In this document: in pieces, positions 7,637 through 15,336 of the stretch
Position numbering within the stretch: position 1 is the stretch's first letter
How the letters are laid out: each line of letters begins with the position of its first letter
Virus record (IMG/VR): IMGVR_UViG_3300046810_000100
Coordinates: 62,001-126,000 of that record
DNA: 64,000 nt
From: a virus
Reading direction: 5' to 3' (one strand)
Made by a program: the position numbers and the translations under genes
Notes under the pieces: generated by a model
The model's database searches: none
Told to the model about the DNA's origin: nothing
Seen by the model: only the letters and a program-made list of their open reading frames with translations

Positions 7637-9715
7637 TTAATGTTCATCGGATACCAGACGGGATACCTTGGAGTTCATGATGAACAAACCAAGTGATTCC
7701 AGAATGGCATAAATGGATTTGAAGTTCTGTGCAATCAACAACCGAGTATCTACAATCGGCAAGATCTCTTTAGGGATACCGCCAATCGATTCGATCATGT
7801 CGACCGGGATATAAACAGATGTCAAGGAACTACGTTCGGTGATGTAAGCTTCAAACTTCTTACCGACCTCAGTGTCCTTAACCAAGTCAAAGTAGTTCTT
7901 CATCTTCGTCTTGTTGTTCATGTCCAAGTTAACCTTGTACGCACGGTACGGCAGCTCAGGAGCCGCGCCATACTTCTCAGCGAACACCTTCACCCACATC
8001 TCGTGGTAGAAGTAGATCGACGACTCAGGAGTGGTGTAGGCCGCTTCTTCCTTAATCCCGTTCTTGGTCAACCAGCTCCAGCCACCTGCTTCGATCTCTT
8101 CGAACAGAGCACGTTCCAGATCAGCCACTTGTTGCAACAGATCAGGTGCATCGAGCTGACCACCGTTGTAGATACAGTTCAATACATCCCGCATCAACTT
8201 GTTGGTGAACTCACGTACCTTCATGGCGATCTTGATACCGCGCAAGTGAACGCCTTTGGTTTCGAGATCAGGCTCATCGTTGAGGATGCCTTCAATCATC
8301 AACTGCAGTGCGTAGTAGTGCTTCGACATCGAAGTCGTTACATACGAACCGAACAGGTATTCGTTCTTCATGTTCAGACGGTGCAGGTAGCGGTTCGCTA
8401 CGTTCATGTTCTTACTGAGACGAGCATGCTGGTCTACAGAGATCGAACGAATGAAGTAGGTCAATACACCGTTGAAGCACAGACCGGATTCAGGACCCTT
8501 AACGTAGTCGTCAACGATCATGTCCACGGAGTAGATCATGGAGTCTGTGTCGGAGGTCAATACGTTTTCACGCACGATCTCTTTAACGCTGAAGATACCG
8601 GTTGGTGGGATCTCAGACTTGAGGAACGCCTTGATGAACTCGCCCCACTTCTGCTCCAACGTAATGTGGTAAGCGTTGAGGTGGTTGATCTGTTCAGCAG
8701 TTGCGCTCTTGCCCAGCTTAGTGACACAAAGAACCTTGTAGTCATCGTTGGCTGGTTTAACGAAGTCTTCTGGTTTACCCACTTCTGGAATGGCGGGGAT
8801 TGCACACCACTCGTCGAAGAACGTCCGCATCATCTCAGGGTTGGTCGTGTACAGACCACGCAAGTCCATGGTGCAGAGCAGGATCGTCAGTTCCAGCGGA
8901 GTCAGGTTCTTAACAAACATCTCCATCGCTTTAATGCTACTTGGATTGTTCCAGTAGTAAGCGCTGCAACGTTTGATCATGTCCATTACTTGATCGACTG
9001 TTGCGTACTTCATTTGGAAGTCGTCGATCACTTTCTGGATCAGTTTGCGATCCGAGAATGCCAAGGTACTGACAAACAGTTCCATGGACTTGTTGTAACT
9101 GAGCAGGAGTCGGTTACCTGTAATCAACCGCTCGTTAATCAGGTTAGCCGTCGAAGTCAATGCACGGCAGGTGCTGGTCAGTGTGGTGTGGCCAGACTTG
9201 TTGAACAGCGGAGTACCCGAAGACGACATACCACCCGACTGGGCGTTGTTGAAGATCTTCAGTGCGTTCTGGATTTCGTTAAACGCTTGCCAGTCGTCAC
9301 TACCGTGCGGAACACCTTTACGCTTGCCTTTATACAAACGACGGAATTCAATAAAGGTATCGGTACCAATAGCGTTGACGGATTGCTTTTCGTCAGTGTG
9401 AGTGTAGGCCACCAACGACGGAGACAGGTGGTAGTTCTTGTCCTGTACCGTTTGAAAGAATTCACGCGCAGGCATAACGACTGGAACACGGTCGCCATAC
9501 TTGTTCTTCTGAAAGACCTTGAACTTGGCTTCTTTAAAGCCGTTCTCATTTGGAATGAAGATCTTTTCGCACAACTCAAGAACTGTGTCGTAATCCCACT
9601 GGTACATCACGGACAGATACGAAGCCGCGAGGTAGTGGTAGTTCTTCAGCAGCGCCTTGTTCGGTTTGTATTCCACCTCCATGAACGGAGACAGATGCTG
9701 AGCCATGGCGGTCAT
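7637..9715 (-). CDS. DNA polymerase family B, palm/thumb piece
   Basis: This 692-residue protein carries motif C as TSDTDSM near residue 388, where the two aspartates bind catalytic metal. About 70 residues later comes a KHYYAL segment corresponding to the family-B KKRY/KxY motif that contacts the primer. It is followed by KGVHLRGIKIAM, matching the 'KGlE-vRRD' element leading into the thumb. A motif-B-like helix (NLINERLITGNR) lies near residue 205. I see no 3'-5' exonuclease motifs and no clear motif A, so the N-terminal part is either very divergent or in another gene, as expected for the split phiKZ-type polymerases. The gene lies between PhuZ and chmA, as I remember for phiKZ. Alternative start: ATG 9706. 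Confidence 0.82.
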   Translation of the reverse strand: MTAMAQHLSPFMEVEYKPNKALLKNYHYLAASYLSVMYQWDYDTVLELCEKIFIPNENGFKEAKFKVFQKNKYGDRVPVVMPAREFFQTVQDKNYHLSPSLVAYTHTDEKQSVNAIGTDTFIEFRRLYKGKRKGVPHGSDDWQAFNEIQNALKIFNNAQSGGMSSSGTPLFNKSGHTTLTSTCRALTSTANLINERLITGNRLLLSYNKSMELFVSTLAFSDRKLIQKVIDDFQMKYATVDQVMDMIKRCSAYYWNNPSSIKAMEMFVKNLTPLELTILLCTMDLRGLYTTNPEMMRTFFDEWCAIPAIPEVGKPEDFVKPANDDYKVLCVTKLGKSATAEQINHLNAYHITLEQKWGEFIKAFLKSEIPPTGIFSVKEIVRENVLTSDTDSMIYSVDMIVDDYVKGPESGLCFNGVLTYFIRSISVDQHARLSKNMNVANRYLHRLNMKNEYLFGSYVTTSMSKHYYALQLMIEGILNDEPDLETKGVHLRGIKIAMKVREFTNKLMRDVLNCIYNGGQLDAPDLLQQVADLERALFEEIEAGGWSWLTKNGIKEEAAYTTPESSIYFYHEMWVKVFAEKYGAAPELPYRAYKVNLDMNNKTKMKNYFDLVKDTEVGKKFEAYITERSSLTSVYIPVDMIESIGGIPKEILPIVDTRLLIAQNFKSIYAILESLGLFIMNSKVSRLVSDEH

Positions 9716-9761
9716 GTAAGTTAATCCCTAGGTGATTCTTTAAATAAAAAATGGATGGACC

Positions 9762-9815
9762 AAAAAATAAAGTGATTTACCGCGACTCCCTTATTAATGG
9801 GAATCACGGTAATCA
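9762..9815 (-). terminator. Intrinsic terminator
   Basis: On the minus strand TGATTACCGTGATTCCC pairs with GGGAGTCGCGGTAAATCA (9773-9815), followed by ACTTTATTTTTT. It closes the six-gene cluster plus the 137-aa gene before the polymerase. Confidence 0.85.
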
Positions 9816-9825
9816 ATTACACACC

Positions 9826-10239
9826 TTACTTATCGAAGACGTTGAGTGTGTAGGAAGCGCCCAACCCTTGCATGAAGGTTGCCAGGGGAGCCCGGAAGTC
9901 TTCACGCCAGTTGGTAATGCCGATCGTAGCGTTACGACCATCAATGACACGGAAGGTCGAATCGTTAATCCACGGGATGCCGATGATTTCGGTAGCACCG
10001 TTACGGCCGATCAGCGCCAGGTATTTGTACATCGCCGGATCGTCGACTTGGTTTACCTTATCCTTGAAGTAAGGATAAAGGTTCTTGTGCTTGATCACAA
10101 GTTGCGGGTCGATCATGCGCGCAGTGGAGTAGTTCAGCAGGCCGTCTACCTTTACATCCACACGCTCATCACCGTTGACACTGTTGACCACCAGTTGGAA
10201 AGTGACGATATCTCCCTGGGCGGGGTTTGGGGTTGCCAT
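9826..10239 (-). CDS. Hypothetical protein, 137 aa
   Basis: ATG 10239 has a perfect AAGGAG site. The protein is mostly short beta-type segments with a central DPAMYKYLAL helix, and it looks like a small folded structural protein; no family is recognised. Its codons are the most GC-ending of the cluster and its ribosome site is the strongest, suggesting it is made in larger amounts than its neighbours. It is the last gene before a strong terminator. A tail or baseplate component is one possibility, unproven. Confidence 0.85.
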   Translation of the reverse strand: MATPNPAQGDIVTFQLVVNSVNGDERVDVKVDGLLNYSTARMIDPQLVIKHKNLYPYFKDKVNQVDDPAMYKYLALIGRNGATEIIGIPWINDSTFRVIDGRNATIGITNWREDFRAPLATFMQGLGASYTLNVFDK

Positions 10240-10251
10240 ACAACATGCTCC

Positions 10252-10566
10252 TTATAGAAAGTCTAACTCGATTAGTACCAGAGGAAGCTTCAAAGGATGG
10301 CCATCGCGAATCACCACGGTACCTGGGACAGTTGTCACATGTACATCTTTAATAGACCCAAAGGTGTGGTGCTTAAACAAGATATCGGTCAGGACAGCAT
10401 CCGGGCTATAGTAATCACTCTCGTCCATAATGAGTTCGACGTGTTCAGCTAAGATAACCCTCGCCCGTTCGAAGGTCAGCAATTCGGCTGGTGTGTCTAA
10501 CGCATGACAAACTAGAAGATGATCCGCAAGCTCCTCGTAATCAATTTGTACGATGCGTTTACACAT
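10252..10566 (-). CDS. Hypothetical protein, 104 aa
   Basis: ATG 10566 starts 4 bases after the upstream gene's stop, with only a weak CGAG site, so translation is probably coupled. The first half is helical and acidic and begins MCKRIVQIDYEELADH. The last 35 residues look like beta strands (TTVPGTVVIRDG). No family is recognised. Confidence 0.8.
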   Translation of the reverse strand: MCKRIVQIDYEELADHLLVCHALDTPAELLTFERARVILAEHVELIMDESDYYSPDAVLTDILFKHHTFGSIKDVHVTTVPGTVVIRDGHPLKLPLVLIELDFL

Positions 10567-10570
10567 ATCG

Positions 10571-10873
10571 TTACTCGTTGTACTGGAAAATGAATGTCAC
10601 CATAGAACTGGATACACTGGCGTTTACAAACGATAGCGGGCCGTTCATCTGGCTGGCGCTAGTCAGCTGCATTGAGGTCATGAAGAACTCATCGGTAAGC
10701 TTCTTGTTCTCCTCTGGGATCGGGTGAGTAAACCCCGTGCTCAGAGGAAAAGGAAACGGTTGTGCAAACGAGATGCCGAGCGACTGGAACAGGGTTCCGT
10801 ATGCACCCAGCATTTCTGGTACATCAGTCAGTGGTGGGACCGACACTGAGTGGCTGAAGGTTCGAGTAGTCAT
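10571..10873 (-). CDS. Hypothetical protein, 100 aa, overlaps upstream gene
   Basis: The ATG at 10873 was chosen for its GGAAG site 7 bases upstream. That start lies 50 bases inside the upstream gene. A later ATG at 10813 would avoid the overlap but has no visible ribosome site. The sequence is rich in Ser, Thr, Phe and Pro (FPFPLSTGFTHP) and looks like a beta-rich small virion or tail component. That is a guess from composition only. Confidence 0.75.
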   Translation of the reverse strand: MTTRTFSHSVSVPPLTDVPEMLGAYGTLFQSLGISFAQPFPFPLSTGFTHPIPEENKKLTDEFFMTSMQLTSASQMNGPLSFVNASVSSSMVTFIFQYNE

Positions 10874-11192
10874 CGTCGACTTCCAAAAGAATGGTGTATC
10901 CGAACACGTCATACCGTAACAGGTGACCGGTCAATGCCAATCGCCTGAACTGTGTGCCTATGTCCAATAAGGTTGGGAGCGCTTCCAGAATGAAGATCTG
11001 GGCTTGCAGCGGATCTAAATCCATTTCGGTCCGAATGAACTCCGAGATGATATCTTCGAGATACGTCTCTTCATTAGTCCGGCACATCATTAACAAAATC
11101 GTCATGAGGGTGGTGACCTCCCCATCTAGATACCCAAACTTCTTGAATATCGTGGGGAGGACGCCTAGTGGGATGCTACGTGCTCTGCTCAT
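10824..11192 (-). CDS. Hypothetical protein, 122 aa
   Basis: ATG 11192 was chosen over the upstream 11255 because GAGGAG precedes it. It overlaps the previous gene by 17 bases and the next by 50. The protein is helical and Leu-rich (TTLMTILLMMC) with acidic segments (TEMDLDPLQAQIF). Hydrophobic stretches are too short for a sure membrane call. No family is recognised. Confidence 0.78.
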   Translation of the reverse strand: MSRARSIPLGVLPTIFKKFGYLDGEVTTLMTILLMMCRTNEETYLEDIISEFIRTEMDLDPLQAQIFILEALPTLLDIGTQFRRLALTGHLLRYDVFGYTILLEVDDDYSNLQPLSVGPTTD

Positions 11193-11649
11193 AATCAACC
11201 CACTCCTCATTAGGATCGAAATCGTCTGTCGGGGTTGGAATAAAGTCCCGTACATCGATCCCGATCAGGATGTCCCCATTCGCCAACATCTGATATGCAA
11301 ACGGGTATTCCAAAGCAGTCTTGTCCAGCACAGTGCTCAGTTGCGTATGCAACGCTGAAGCAATGTCGGTTATAATGTCATCCCGATCAGCAGCCAAGGT
11401 GAACTTGTTTACTAACGCTTGGTTGTAACGCTGCTCATCGATCCTGCGACCTTTACCTACCCCGAAATACATCACACCCATTTCAAGCAGTCCCCACGCC
11501 ATTTCCTTATAGCGATCAAAGTCCGGAGGAATACCTGTACTAATCCCGCCGATCTCTTGCAAAAGGTTCTGCAATAAATTTTGGGTGTCGATCTGAAAGT
11601 AGCGGAGTTCGTCGCTCACTCCTGCGTTCAACAACATCAAGGAATTCAT
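11176..11649 (-). CDS. Hypothetical protein, 157 aa, long overlap with upstream gene
   Basis: ATG 11649 has GGAAG 7 bases upstream, inside the coding region of the preceding gene. The two frames overlap by 110 bases, which is unusually long for this phage. Both frames keep normal codon use across the overlap as far as I can judge by eye. The protein is helical, with a central GLLEMGVMYFGVGKGR segment and an acidic C-terminus. No family is recognised. A start further inside would reduce the overlap but would lack this ribosome site. Confidence 0.75.
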   Translation of the reverse strand: MNSLMLLNAGVSDELRYFQIDTQNLLQNLLQEIGGISTGIPPDFDRYKEMAWGLLEMGVMYFGVGKGRRIDEQRYNQALVNKFTLAADRDDIITDIASALHTQLSTVLDKTALEYPFAYQMLANGDILIGIDVRDFIPTPTDDFDPNEEWVDYEQST

Positions 11650-12088
11650 TGATATCTTCCGCACTAGGATTATCGCTCACCGTCGTCGCCGTTACTTGTG
11701 CCCGGACAGCGCGTTTCTTTTTGGGCTTGGTCTTTTGTCTGGCGAGGGTGGCATCCAGATCCATCTGCACAGTAGCCCGATGGAACGTGTTCGACACTTT
11801 CTTAAATGTCGGCTTGACAACCAACCGTGTATCCCAGTTGTGCTGTCTGATTTGTTTCTGTAGATCGTCTACGACCGCTAGGATAACAAGGTCTGGTGTT
11901 ACCAGTCCGTAATGCGTTTCCCAGATATGATTCAACGGGTCCAGAATGGCGTCTTGCTTTCTAGGCTCGTTGATGATATCGATTGCTGCTTCGACCATTC
12001 GTATTGCAATTTCTTCCTTTACTGCATATGTATCACCAGTCTCCATAAGCAGACTGTTTGCCAAGTGTTGAACGTCGAATGAAATCAC
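11540..12088 (-). CDS. Hypothetical protein, 182 aa
   Basis: The start is GTG at 12088, supported by AAAGGGG 7 bases upstream. The N-terminal 100 residues are helical. Then comes a very basic stretch (RQKTKPKKKRAVRAQ) near residues 117-131, and the last 30 residues are Arg-rich and Pro-containing. The basic stretch suggests nucleic acid binding, but no domain is recognised. The C-terminus is shared, in another frame, with the start of the next gene. Confidence 0.78.
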   Translation of the reverse strand: MISFDVQHLANSLLMETGDTYAVKEEIAIRMVEAAIDIINEPRKQDAILDPLNHIWETHYGLVTPDLVILAVVDDLQKQIRQHNWDTRLVVKPTFKKVSNTFHRATVQMDLDATLARQKTKPKKKRAVRAQVTATTVSDNPSAEDINEFLDVVERRSERRTPLLSDRHPKFIAEPFARDRRD

Positions 12089-12098
12089 GGTAGCCCCT

Positions 12099-12395
12099 TT
12101 AGTACTTTAGCGTAACCAACACGATGTGCTGATTATTCCCCAAGCGCCTTACACTTACCAACGCGTCCCTGGGAATCCCCAATACAGCGCCAGCTACTTG
12201 CTCCCTTAATGAATTGATATCGCGACCCTTCATGCGGTTATACACGTAAGGATTCTCGAAGTTATTGAAGCCCTCATCTATCAAAATAGACGCAAGATCA
12301 ATTCCGTCCACGCATCGCTTCAAGACGTTTCGATCTGCACCCACTACATAGAGTAGGGAGTATGATTTAAAATCAATGCAGAAGCTTCTAGACAC
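12099..12395 (-). CDS. Hypothetical protein, 98 aa
   Basis: This is a GTG start at 12395 preceded by GGGAGGGG. It is the first gene of the overlapping six-gene cluster and follows the phuZ terminator. The N-terminus has short beta-type segments (YSLLYVVGADR). The rest is mixed, with a strand-like end (NNQHIVLVTLKY). No family is recognised. Confidence 0.78.
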   Translation of the reverse strand: MSRSFCIDFKSYSLLYVVGADRNVLKRCVDGIDLASILIDEGFNNFENPYVYNRMKGRDINSLREQVAGAVLGIPRDALVSVRRLGNNQHIVLVTLKY

Positions 12396-12457
12396 CTTCT
12401 TGCCCCTCCCAATGAATAATCTCCTATAGATATTGCGAAGCTGTAGAAGAAAATATC

Positions 12458-12520
12458 AAAAAACAATATAGCAGCCATAAGGCACCGAGGATCGCTCCCC
12501 GGTACCCTACGTCTATATTG
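12458..12520 (-). terminator. Terminator after phuZ
   Basis: Outer arms CAATATAG and CTATATTG enclose an inner GGTACCGGGG-type stem. On the minus strand a T6 run follows. It is 9 bases after the phuZ stop. Confidence 0.82.
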
Positions 12521-12528
12521 CTAGGTGC

Positions 12529-13527
12529 TTAAGGTACGAAGCCCGAAGCATCAGCGCCGGCGCTCAGATCTTTCTGCTGAACGAAGTTGGAAGACGAGGC
12601 AACCTTACGGTCGTCCAGCTCTTTCATCTTCTGCTCCAGCTCTTGCAGAGCTTCGCCGTGGTCCAGGACCATGTGCAGTTCGTCAGTGTTCTTCGGACGG
12701 GCTACGTCTTTGGCGAACACACCGGTCGAACGGATCACGGTACCGTTGAAGCGAGGGATCACGCTGTTGCTGTCCTTGAACAGGGAAGCAACGGCCACCG
12801 GAACTTTGCCAGTGAACTGAGCCACTGCGTCGGCGTCGAAGAAACGGATGCGCGACAGAGCCGCCGGTACGCCGTAGTGCTTCGAGTAGCTGAGCAGGTT
12901 CTTGACGTCCTGGTAGTCCATCTCGCCATTCTCGCCGGTCAGGAACAGGCTGAGGATGTTCAGTTTGTCAACGATGTTGCTGTTGACTTCGCCGCGAGTG
13001 TTTTCCAGGGTGTTGTTGAATTCCAGGTACGGGATTACCGTGTCCAGGAAGTTCGGGCCGGTTTGGTTGGCGAAGGAGCGCAGGGAGCCGACGGCGTTGG
13101 ACATCTCGACCTGGGAGGTCATGTCGTTGATCAGGCACAGCACGACCAGGTGACCTTGAGCCAGCAGCGTACGTGCCAGCACGAAGCCCAGCATCGAACC
13201 GGTACCGCCAGCGGTGTTGCAGACCACGACGTTGTAAGGACGCGGTTTGTGCTTGGCCAGAGTCTGGGCAACGAACTGTTCAGCTTGTGGGTAGTTGGTC
13301 GCTTTGACTTTACCGGAACCTTGGGTCTTCTCGTCGGCGCTGCCGGCTTTGACCATGTATTCGATTTCGAACAGGCCGTGAGAAGAGTTGGCGCTGGAGG
13401 AATCCAGACCTACGAAGAAGGCCGACTTGTTGTTGTCGGTTTTGGAATCACCCTTCAGAGCCACACCAACGTTGATACCGGTACCACCGCAGAGGAAGTA
13501 AGCGAGTTGCGAGTTATTAACATTCAT
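12529..13527 (-). CDS. phuZ: PhuZ, phage tubulin-like GTPase
   Basis: This 332-residue protein is of the tubulin/FtsZ family. The N-terminal CGGTGINVG loop (residues 13-21) and the tubulin signature NTAGGTGSM (104-112) form the GTP site. A conserved NDMTS segment follows the next strand. In phiKZ relatives PhuZ polymerises into a spindle that centres the phage nucleus and carries capsids to it. Its length equals known PhuZ proteins. The C-terminal 60 residues form a charged helix and a tail (QELEQKMKELDDRK), matching the tail that stabilises the PhuZ filament. ATG 13527 was chosen over 13569 because AAAGAGA precedes it and the longer start lies near the early promoter. It is a one-gene early unit. 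Confidence 0.95.
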   Translation of the reverse strand: MNVNNSQLAYFLCGGTGINVGVALKGDSKTDNNKSAFFVGLDSSSANSSHGLFEIEYMVKAGSADEKTQGSGKVKATNYPQAEQFVAQTLAKHKPRPYNVVVCNTAGGTGSMLGFVLARTLLAQGHLVVLCLINDMTSQVEMSNAVGSLRSFANQTGPNFLDTVIPYLEFNNTLENTRGEVNSNIVDKLNILSLFLTGENGEMDYQDVKNLLSYSKHYGVPAALSRIRFFDADAVAQFTGKVPVAVASLFKDSNSVIPRFNGTVIRSTGVFAKDVARPKNTDELHMVLDHGEALQELEQKMKELDDRKVASSSNFVQQKDLSAGADASGFVP

Positions 13528-13587
13528 GTAAATTTTCTCTTTGAAGTTACCGTTAATGAATTCGTGCAATCATTTACTGATTACGCA

Positions 13588-13611
13588 CTAATGATGTAGG
13601 CCTGAAATATT
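13588..13611 (-). promoter_or_regulatory. Early promoter element upstream of phuZ
   Basis: The minus strand reads TTTCAGGCCTACATCATTAG, with core TACATCAT at 13591-13598. It shares the CAG-CCTA block with the other elements. It is 64 bases before the phuZ ATG. Confidence 0.7.
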
Positions 13612-13649
13612 TCAGCCCGTTACCTACATCCTAAGAAAATGGCTCTCAA

Positions 13650-13694
13650 GTAAAAAATAAACCCTTACCGCATAGTTAGCCAGTAAGGGGGTTT
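13650..13694 (-). terminator. Terminator ending the Ntn-hydrolase transcript
   Basis: On the minus strand AAACCCCCTTAC pairs with GTAAGGGTTT and TTTTTTAC follows. It lies about 390 bases beyond the last recognised gene upstream, so the transcript carries a long untranslated or unrecognised section. Confidence 0.82.
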
Positions 13695-14081
13695 CCGAAG
13701 AAACAATTGCTTGAAGAGGAGTTACCTGCTACAGGAAGTAAATTTCGGACCCACTCCCTATGTCTACGCATGTCAAAACCCAACCAAGGAAACGACACGA
13801 CGTAGGCAAGTATAAAATAAACTCTTCCGGTTAAAACAAAATGCAAAAAAAAGAACCCACAGCACCCAGACCCCGGCAGGAGGGTCTGGGCACCATAGGG
13901 GGCAGGTTTGTACAGGTGGAGTTTTTCCCAGCGATAGATTGCTGGCTGACCGGATGCTAACGGGGGGACATGACCGGTCAGTGCGAGTAGGTACTCCAAA
14001 CTATCATCGCGGAACCACTAACGAACTATCTTCTTCAGGGAGGTGCACTCACAGGTCCACGCATAGGATAGATAAATTTCG
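13695..14081 (-). other. Gene-poor structured region (possible ncRNA or long 3' UTR)
   Basis: No convincing gene is seen on either strand. The only longer frame (13676-13999, minus) starts with TTG, lacks a ribosome site and is rich in Phe, Cys and Trp. Visible structures are a CCCAGACCC/GGGTCTGGG hairpin near 13866-13890, CTGACCGG paired with CCGGTCAG (about 13946-13981), and the palindrome TGACCGGTCA at 13971-13980. The section lies between the Ntn-hydrolase stop and a strong terminator, so it is probably transcribed. Confidence 0.5.
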
Positions 14082-14645
14082 TTAGTCAGCACCTTTCTCG
14101 GTCACAGCCTCTGGCAAGGTCGGTGCCTCGATCTCTGGTCGCTTTGAAGGTTTCTCAGGTCTTCCAGGGAATTCGAAGATCTGAAGATTACCATCCGAGT
14201 TGATATCCAACTTGATGGATGCCTTCACTGCCACCTTGGCGCTCTTACCGATGGTCATTACGGCCATGGCAAAGTCGCTACCCGAACCAACCGCTACCGG
14301 AGGCAACATCGGGAGCAGGGTGTAACTGTCCTGACCCTTGTTGTTCGAGAACAACCACATGTGAGCCAAACCGTTCTCGTCGATCATGATGGTTGAGAAA
14401 CCCATGTTCGGCGCGTCGAGAGTGGTCTTGTAGGTGATCCCGTCGGCCAGAGCTTCCTTGACCAAGTGAATGGTCTCAACGTCACCCGCATGACCGAAAG
14501 CCAGGATACGAACCCCGTTGATATCCCAGTACTCTCCTTCCTCGGGTGTGTAGATCTTGCGGAAGGCGGCAGGATACATGGTGCTATCGACCGTCATGGC
14601 CGAATCACTTACCAGTAGCGAGCCGTCGTAGGCTATCGTGGTCAT
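14082..14645 (-). CDS. Proteasome/HslV-like Ntn hydrolase, copy A
   Basis: This 187-residue protein begins MTTIAYDG. After Met removal Thr1 would be the nucleophile, as in HslV and proteasome beta subunits. Asp13 (VSDSAMT) and Lys29 (FRKIYT) sit where those enzymes have Asp17 and Lys33. VAVGSGSDFAMAVM matches the GSGG-A-AAA segment that places the conserved active-site Ser. The length fits HslV. A charged Pro-rich tail follows the fold (RPEKPSKRPE). Its start overlaps the stop of copy B as ATGA, so the two are translationally coupled and probably made in equal amounts. Family members are ring-forming threonine peptidases; the substrate here is unknown. No HslU-like ATPase is in the window. 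Fold assignment is by motif only. Confidence 0.8.
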   Translation of the reverse strand: MTTIAYDGSLLVSDSAMTVDSTMYPAAFRKIYTPEEGEYWDINGVRILAFGHAGDVETIHLVKEALADGITYKTTLDAPNMGFSTIMIDENGLAHMWLFSNNKGQDSYTLLPMLPPVAVGSGSDFAMAVMTIGKSAKVAVKASIKLDINSDGNLQIFEFPGRPEKPSKRPEIEAPTLPEAVTEKGAD

Positions 14646-15205
14646 GCTTTTGCTCCAGCGGATTTCTTGGCAGTGGGTTTGGCCTTTGCAGGTCGAACCG
14701 AAGGTTTGTCAGGTTTGCCCGGGAATTCCCAGACTTGGAGTTCCCCACCGGAGTGAGGGTCCAAACGGATCGCCGTCTTCACAGCAGACTTCGCGTCCTT
14801 GCCGATAGCGAGGATCCCCATGGCGAACTGGTAACCAGAACCTACCGCCACAGGGGGCATGGTGGGCAGGAGTTCCAGAATCTCCATTGGGCGAGTGCGA
14901 GTCTTGTTGCAGTTCCAGCGATAGGTCCGGCCGTTCTCATCGACGATGATCGTGGAGAACTGCATCTCCTCCTCGTTGAACCGAGTCTTGTAGGTCAGGT
15001 TCTCGCGGAGTTTCTCCTTGAGGTTCTCAACCGCCATGGCATTCCCCGAAATGCCAAACACGATTGCCTTGACACCGTTCACTTCCCAGTAGTCGCCCTC
15101 TTCGGGTGTATGGATTTTCTGGAAAGGGGTAAGACTACTCATCTGGCCAAACGTACTCTGTGAGTCGCTGACCATGTGTTGCCCGTCGTAACACACTGTC
15201 GTCAT
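14642..15205 (-). CDS. Proteasome/HslV-like Ntn hydrolase, copy B
   Basis: This is a paralogue of the gene behind it, also 187 residues, with the same order of motifs: MTTVCYDG (Thr1), VSDSQST (Asp13), FQKIHTPEEG (Lys29) and VAVGSGYQFAMGIL. Both copies keep all recognisable active-site positions, so neither looks like a dead subunit. The C-terminal tail is strongly basic and Ala/Lys/Pro-rich (KPTAKKSAGAKA), unlike the acidic end of copy A. That suggests the two tails bind different partners. The ATG at 15205 has CGGAG upstream. An early promoter element lies 114 bases upstream, so the pair is an early operon. A heteromeric ring of both copies is a reasonable inference. Confidence 0.8.
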   Translation of the reverse strand: MTTVCYDGQHMVSDSQSTFGQMSSLTPFQKIHTPEEGDYWEVNGVKAIVFGISGNAMAVENLKEKLRENLTYKTRFNEEEMQFSTIIVDENGRTYRWNCNKTRTRPMEILELLPTMPPVAVGSGYQFAMGILAIGKDAKSAVKTAIRLDPHSGGELQVWEFPGKPDKPSVRPAKAKPTAKKSAGAKA

Positions 15206-15315
15206 GTTTCAGTGCTCCGTATACAATACATCGATTAATTTCTGGTACAAAACGCGAATCCGTGGTATAATCTATAAATCATTTCGCAAGTGATTTAATA
15301 TTTCTACCTGTCACC

Positions 15316-15336
15316 CTGATAATTTAGGTCTGAGAT
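15316..15336 (-). promoter_or_regulatory. Early promoter element upstream of the Ntn-hydrolase pair
   Basis: The minus strand reads CTCAGACCTAAATTATCAG, with core TAAATTAT at 15319-15326. It is weaker than the others in the core, but the CAGACCTA block is conserved. It is 114 bases before the start of copy B. Confidence 0.65.

Noticed and set aside
13676-13999. 107-codon minus-strand frame between phuZ and the Ntn-hydrolase pair
   Set aside because: TTG start, no ribosome site, and unusual Cys/Phe/Trp content. It passes through a strong hairpin and ends inside the terminator.
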